A stretch of 28,815 nucleotides of DNA. It comes from an uncultured bacterium. GTDB lineage: Bacteria > Actinomycetota > Coriobacteriia > Coriobacteriales > Eggerthellaceae. The translations under genes were made by a program, and so were the position numbers. The stretch spans positions 1 to 28,815 of the forward strand of contig CAJMPP010000029.1 of the NCBI GenBank assembly GCA_905215325.1, given 5' to 3'. Positions 28,741-28,815 of this stretch are shown in pieces; within the stretch, counting starts at the first letter, position 1, and each line of letters begins with the position of its first letter. The notes below the pieces were generated by a model. It had not been told where the DNA came from, searched no databases, and saw nothing but the letters and a program-made list of their open reading frames with translations.

Positions 28741-28815
28741 TTACACGATGCCCTGGGTCATCATGGCGTCGGCGACCTTCAGGAAGCCGGCGATGTTGGC
28801 GCCCATGACGAAGTT
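28741..28815 (-). CDS. gdhA: NADP-type glutamate dehydrogenase, C-terminal end (cut by window edge)
   Basis: Only the last 24 codons and stop are in the window. The translation, ending in GANIAGFLKVADAMMTQGIV, matches the C-terminus of hexameric glutamate dehydrogenases (E. coli GdhA ends in GANIAGFxKVADAMxAQG). The full enzyme makes glutamate from 2-oxoglutarate and ammonia, or the reverse. It is convergent with ribF, with the palindromic terminator between. Confidence 0.85.
   Translation of the reverse strand, partial: NFVMGANIAGFLKVADAMMTQGIV

Overview
The window looks like a chromosomal segment from an anaerobic, GC-rich actinomycete of the Coriobacteriia, most likely Eggerthellaceae. 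This is an inference. It rests on the strong preference for GAG/AAG/CTG/ATC/GGC codons, the frequent GTG starts, LysR proteins beginning MNLSQLYYF, many acyl-CoA dehydrogenases beside fixABCX, and an actinobacterial-style rimP-nusA-ylxR-infB cluster. I saw no rRNA, tRNA, CRISPR array, transposase or integrase.

Left part (1-4.4 kb, plus strand): the 3' end of a CaiA-like acyl-CoA dehydrogenase, then fixA, fixB, a terminator, fixC and fixX. Together these form an electron-transfer flavoprotein system plus an acyl-CoA dehydrogenase/reductase. A strong bidirectional terminator separates fixX from a convergent hotdog thioesterase.

Middle part (4.5-20.1 kb): an accessory region of acyl-CoA chemistry in which most genes have their own promoter region and terminator. 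In order it holds a thioesterase (-), a LysR regulator (+), an acyl-CoA dehydrogenase (-), a second CaiA-like acyl-CoA dehydrogenase (+), an MFS transporter (+), a second LysR regulator (-), a third acyl-CoA dehydrogenase (-), an unrecognised 195-aa protein (-), an AMP-forming acyl-CoA ligase (-), a family III CoA-transferase resembling FldA/HadA/CaiB (-), a fourth acyl-CoA dehydrogenase (-) and an ArsM-like methyltransferase (+). The dehydrogenase genes at 6492-7679 and 17621-18808 appear identical in nucleotide sequence from stop codon to start codon, 11,129 bp apart, while their flanks differ. My reading is an acid-import, CoA-activation and reduction module: MFS uptake, ligase priming, CoA recycling by the transferase, and reduction of an enoyl-CoA by acyl-CoA dehydrogenases with electrons from FixABCX. 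It resembles the carnitine (cai/fix) and aryl-acrylate (fld/acd) schemes. The substrate cannot be read from the sequence.

Right part (20.2-28.8 kb, plus strand): a conserved translation/RNA cluster, rimP-nusA-ylxR-infB, then a long hairpin and a probable promoter, then rbfA-nrnA-truB-ribF and a strong terminator. The last 75 bases are the 3' end of a convergent glutamate dehydrogenase gene. Unusual points are a possible terminator/antiterminator switch before rimP and a Cys/His-rich, zinc-finger-like tail on NusA.
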